Below are positions 59,834 to 64,000 of a stretch of DNA of 64,000 nt, one piece after another. Source of the DNA: Escallonia rubra (lineage: Eukaryota; Streptophyta; Magnoliopsida; Escalloniales; Escalloniaceae); contig JAVXUO010000908.1 of NCBI GenBank assembly GCA_033065855.1, positions 310,001 to 374,000 on the forward strand. The letters are read 5' to 3'. The notes under the pieces were generated by a model. It was given only the letters and a program-made list of their open reading frames with translations. It was not told where the DNA came from and searched no databases. The number at the start of each line of letters is the position of its first letter. Positions within the stretch are counted from its first letter, which is position 1. The position numbers and the translations under genes are program-made.

Positions 59834-60888
59834 GGATTTGGATCCCTACTGTAATTCATAGTTACAGTTAGGGATGAGCACGGTTCAATTTGGTTCGATT
59901 TGAGGGTCAAACCGCAAATCAAACCACCCGCAAATCGAACCACCCGCAAATCGAACCAATAAACCTCGGTTCACAAATTCTTAAATCAAACCGAACCAAG
60001 ATATCTCGGTTTGAACGGTTCAAACGGTTCAAATTGAACGGTTCGGATCGGTTTGAACGTAATTTAAACATTATTATGTTTTCAAGAAAAAAAAACAATA
60101 ACCAATAACAACTTTTCTTAAAATTAATTTATAAATTTTTTCGGCTACCGTATTTTTTTGGTGCTCGTGGTTTATAGGAATACTTGCTCTCTTTCCTACA
60201 TTATTTGGGCTTTCAACATGATTACTACTGGATTAACATAACACAAATTTCAGAACTTACTTCTTAACAGTTGAGCAAGAAACTAGACCAAGAGGGTGTG
60301 CATCACAATGATAGTAAAAAAATACAGATAATTTTCTAAGTCTTAATATCTAACAAATCTGCACTTCTCTAAAAAATTTATTAGTTGATTTTTCTTTAAG
60401 TAGGCATTACTCGTATTTTATCATTCTTGACTCTACTGTAATACTGGATATAACTAGCCTATTAGCTCCATGTTTATATTACAAGAGCCATAGTGTAAAT
60501 GATGCAATATATAGTGAGTAATGGCTTTGAAAGGGTAGAATTAAAAGAGAAGGCTAATTTAGGGTGAGCATGTTTTATTATATCCTGATTATTAGCTAAT
60601 CAGGGTAAGGTATATATATATTTTTTATAATAATGTAACCCTCGGTTCGGTTCGGTTTAGTGCCGGTTTGAAAATTCTAAACCGTGAACCGAACCAAACC
60701 ATTCAAGTTCATCAACGGTTCGGATTCGATCGGTTCGGTTCCAACAGTTTGAACGGTTCGGATCGATTTTATCGGTTTGTTGCTCACCCCTAGTTACAGT
60801 AGGTTCCCTCTCTCTCTCTCTTCCCTCTCTCACAGCACCCACCACAGCACCCTTGCTGTAACATGATTACAACAGAGGATCTAAATCC
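59834..60888. mobile_element. Foldback MITE of the 49256 family, interrupted
   Basis: Left half GGATTTGGATCCCTACTGTAA (59834) and right half GAGGATCTAAATCC (ending 60888) match the ends and CT-rich interior of the 176-bp element at 49256. Flanks GCCGTACGT and GCCATATGT agree at 7 of 9 positions, an aged 9-bp duplication. A 924-bp hAT-like element splits it; without that insertion it would be about 123 bp. Confidence 0.72.
59869..60792. mobile_element. 924-bp hAT-like element nested in a MITE
   Basis: Inverted ends TAGGGATGAGCA (59869) and TGCTCACCCCTA (ending 60792), 11 of 12 bases paired, flanked by the exact 8-bp duplication GTTACAGT (59861-59868, 60793-60800). Sub-terminal DNA on both sides is full of GGTTCGGTTTGAACGG-type words (59885-60060 and 60640-60775). 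The centre is AT-rich and codes for nothing. Confidence 0.88.
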
Positions 60889-61651
60889 GCCATATGTACT
60901 GTCGTATGACTTAAAATTAATATTTTCTCAAAGCAACACTGTAAATACTACGAGACTTTTATAAAACTTTTGAACGAACTGATATAGTGCTAAAGGTGTA
61001 GGTTAAATGCACACCAATTGGTTGTTAAAAGATATATTTGCAACTTTCTTTGATCCTTTAGCAACAATAAGAGTGTTGGTAAGCGAAAAAAAAATATGTA
61101 ATTTACCTAACCTTTTTACAGTTTTACGGTAAAAAGTTTTAGGTTACATGTGTCTTGGCGCTGCTAGGAAAATTTTTGGATCCGCCACTGCGCCCCAGCC
61201 AGCATAAATGGCAATTGGTCAACACTGGCCTGGCTCAGGGTAAGGTGCCTTGGTTGCGTTCTTACAACTTATGTTGAGTTCATGCTTACTTTTTGGACGT
61301 GTTTACAGAAGAGTGCGAGAGTAAACCAGTTGCTTATGGGCCTGAGGACCGACTCCCTCCATTAAGTTGTTGCTAGTAAGAACCACTTTTTTTGGTTTTA
61401 AATCTTCCAAATCATGCCACTAGGAGAACCCAAACTCACTGTCTTCTCAAACTGCAATAGAGTCTCAGCCATTGATACCATGCTGAACCAACTTGACGGT
61501 TCCTCATCTAAATGCACCCATGCTTCAAACCCATCACAGAAACAGATTATTTTTCAAAGGCACTTTCACGCTACTTACCCAAATCGGCTTTCCCCAACCA
61601 AAACCTATTTCTTTGAACGGGAACCTAGAACAACTACTCACCTCAAAAGTC
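60889..61651. other. Intergenic DNA before the 3' LINE
   Basis: No gene. GCTAGGAAAATTTTTGGATC and CCGCCACTGCG at about 61160-61192 resemble the end of another CAGTGGCGGA-type element, but the partner end was not found. Confidence 0.4.
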
Positions 61652-61659
61652 AGATGCAT

Positions 61660-63413
61660 ATTTTTTTTTGGGTGAAATGTCATTTTATTAATGAAAATAT
61701 ACTCTTGTACATCATCTTCAATATCACCAGATTTTCCTCACCTACACATTCTGTATATCCTCAAAATATATAAATCAGCTCTACTATCAAAGTTATTCAC
61801 AAAGAATGCCTACACCTAATTCCCCAAGCATTGCAAAGAGCTCTGTAGTACTACTTCCAGGCACTTTTTCCCAACCCCTTACCCACCATTAGAGCATTTG
61901 ATTGATCATCTCTACTAGTATTTCCACGGTTCTTTGTTACAGTTCAAAAATTCAGGTTTTCCTCTCAGTCCAGATCATGTAAACACATATGGCAAAAATC
62001 AATTTCCTTACTTTAGCTCGAAAGCTTTTGCCCCGAAAACCATTTCAGTAGCAAAATTCAACATCCGTTCCAGGAGTTCCATTGGTTTGTTAGCTTCATT
62101 CTATCAGCGTCCGTAAGTCTGGAATAAGAGCAGCACCAGAAGAGATCATTCACATCGTCACTCTGAGGAGTCATACATAAAGAGCATGTATCATCCGTGA
62201 TGCAGTTCCAATTCTTGAGACGACTTTTAGTCTTCAATCCTCCTTTGCAAAGCATCAAGAGGATAATAGAGCACTTCGGTATATTGCCATTGAATCATAC
62301 TAATTTCCACTATAAAACACCTTGTTCTGCTTTGTTCTCAGCATCTTCCAAGCAGAGTTGACTGAAAATTTGCCATTCTTGGTTAAACTCCAGACAACTT
62401 TGTCCTCACACAGCCCGCGGGGGGGGGGGGGGGGGGGTGTTGTTATGTGGTTCATGGCACTGTTTGAGAGTTAAAGCTCGAGCTAGAGGTAAATTCCACA
62501 TCTGTTCAACCAGAATTGCAACCACTGTACAATCCCTCTCTAAACCAGAATCATAGATAATATGCCTGCCATTTATCAATAAGACTTCTCCCAGGCATCC
62601 AATTGTCATACCAAAGCCATGTATCTTGACCATTGCCTCTTTTATGGTGCACAAACTGTTACATGGTCCTCCTTAGCTTACAATCTTACACCATGTCCAA
62701 GATAGAACAGCAGGAGGTGTGAAAGTCCAAAAATGCAGTTGTTTAATGATATAAGTATGGCACCACTTCACCCATAATTTTTTTTATTTTTTATGAGCTA
62801 AGTCCAACATATGCCTACAAATAACAGCTTTATTCCATTCCACCGATCCCTTAATGCCAAGGCCAGCCTCCTGTTTAGGGAGGGAAATATCCTTCCAGGA
62901 TACCTTTGCCCCAGTACTTTTTATGTATCTTCCATGCCAAATGAATGCTCTAATTTTGGACTCAATTTGATGAATGATTTTCTTTGGCAAAATGACAATG
63001 GAACACCAATATACCTGCATGCTAATGAGCACATAGTAGCTAATTGAATCCTTCTAGCAAAAGACAGATACTTGGTTGCCCAACTATTAATTTTCTTGGT
63101 GAGCCTCTAAAGTAGTACTTGACAATCCAGTAGATGAAGCTTTGTAGATATAAGAGGTACTCCCAGATAGGAAAAACAGGGAATCTGCCAATTAGGATTC
63201 CTATGGTCTGAGTTACCTAAGTTGATAACTCTTCATTTACTCCAGCAAAGAACATTGAGCTTTTATTCACAGTTCTTTCATTAATTAGGTTGGAGGTCCA
63301 TCTTAACGTCAAAAACTTCAGCAAACCAACTCTCTGGTCATATGACTACTTCAAGTGGGTTAAATTACATGGCAATATCAGCGTCAAAACAAAGTAAATT
63401 CTTCTTTGGACAA
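61660..63413 (-). mobile_element. 5'-truncated LINE relic, reverse transcriptase and zinc-binding region
   Basis: Minus strand, reading from high to low coordinates. KSSMFFAG near 63270, YLGVPLISTKL near 63150, LTKKINSWATKYLSFARRIQ near 63090, then VILPKKIIHQIESKIRAFIW and KQEAGLGIKG (62800-63000). Next come HIIYDSGL and ILVEQMWNLPLARALTLKQ (62470-62560), and the CCHC-like LKNWNCITDDTCSLC (62150-62240). These are the order and motifs of a plant LINE pol end. Frames are broken in several places. A T run at 61661-61669 is the poly(A) tail. AGATGCAT occurs just past the tail (61652-61659) and at 63414-63421, a possible 8-bp target duplication. A 19-base G run sits at 62419-62437. Confidence 0.8.
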
Positions 63414-63421
63414 AGATGCAT

Positions 63422-64000
63422 CCAGGATTCACATTCTTCTTTTCTAAATCTTTTAAGCATACAAAACACCGTCTACTAAGATAACAAAGAAACACATCAT
63501 ACGAGAGATGTTGCTAGAGAAAGAGCCTCCCAGAGCTAATACCTAGAAAGTACCGACACCTCATATAGGTCGAGGTCTCAACAACACCTCCGGACACGTG
63601 TCCGACACCTCTTAGCGGCGTCGAATTTATTGATTTATTTTTTAATTACCGGACACCGTGTCAGACACCTCTTGAAGAAGTATCCACACGTATAGGACCA
63701 AAGTATGATATTTCAGGGATTTTTTTAGAAATGCACTTTGAAGCCCAACTAATCAGATCGACTCGGAAAAAGGTACCCTTTTTCTCTCTCTATCATTCTC
63801 TCTCTTTTTCTTCGTTTTGTTAACCAAAGCACCCAAGCTAACCAGTTCATAGGAAGATACGTCAGCATGTCTGACTTCATTTGCAGACCCATCTAGCTAC
63901 ATATGACATCTCCTTGATCCTTTTGTCCCATGTTCTTCTCTCTTGTTATTGTTGAGACATTCATGCTACTATTTTTCTTTCTCATCTGTTTTGAACGAAA
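63422..64000. other. Right end of the window, no gene recognised
   Basis: GTGTCCGACACC-type words repeat at about 63570-63680 (ACACGTGTCCGACACCTCTT and CACCGTGTCAGACACCTCTT); similar words occur at about 35815-35860. This looks like a fragment of a dispersed repeat. A CT-rich stretch follows at about 63780-63810. Confidence 0.45.

Noticed and set aside
1..64000. A biosynthetic or defence gene cluster
   Set aside because: The seven genes belong to unrelated pathways, and only one (the UGT) is of a type found in plant metabolic clusters.

Overview
This window is nuclear DNA of a flowering plant, most likely a eudicot; I could not place the genus. The evidence is GT-AG introns in six of seven protein genes, plant-only families (pyrophosphate-dependent phosphofructokinase alpha subunit, UGT74 glycosyltransferase, FAR1-related protein, B-type cyclin-dependent kinase, PIN-LIKES carrier, AHL protein), and many plant transposon relics with intact terminal repeats and target-site duplications.

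Layout. 1-3.6 kb: 3' part of the PFP alpha gene (+), with a LINE RNase H fragment in its last intron. 5.4-7.0 kb: a two-exon UGT74-type gene (+), followed by a tiny UGT relic and a dead LINE. 9.4-14.5 kb: a FAR1-related (FRS5-like) gene (+) derived from a Mutator transposase, with a 2.7 kb intron holding a repeat. 15.2-17.3 kb: an eight-exon CDKB2 gene (+) with mitosis-type promoter motifs. 17.9-23.9 kb: a ten-exon PILS gene (-), convergent with CDKB2, with a decayed copy of its last coding exon just downstream. 25.2-29.5 kb: a repeat island (foldback element, Ty1/copia relic, tRNA-like sequence, 885-bp hAT-like element). 29.5-34 kb: AT-rich intergenic DNA with two Helitron-like 3' ends. 34.0-43.1 kb: an ARID plus HSP20-like chromatin gene (+). 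45.7-48.3 kb: a 2.6 kb hAT-like element split by a solo LTR. 49.85-50.8 kb: a single-exon AHL gene (-). 53-63.4 kb: seven transposon relics, including two Mutator-type elements and a three-level nest, then a 3' LINE fragment (-).

The genes are unrelated housekeeping, hormone, cell-cycle and chromatin genes and do not form a pathway or cluster. I found no RNA gene of good quality, no CRISPR array and no sign of a new defence or metabolic system. The most informative material is the transposon stratigraphy: at least six insertions can be delimited to the base by terminal repeats plus 5-, 8-, 9- or 10-bp target duplications, and two nests give a relative order of events. Two of the non-autonomous elements carry gene-like GC-rich cargo. 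Exon coordinates were derived by hand from splice consensus, reading-frame continuity and remembered family sequences; no alignment or transcript evidence was available.
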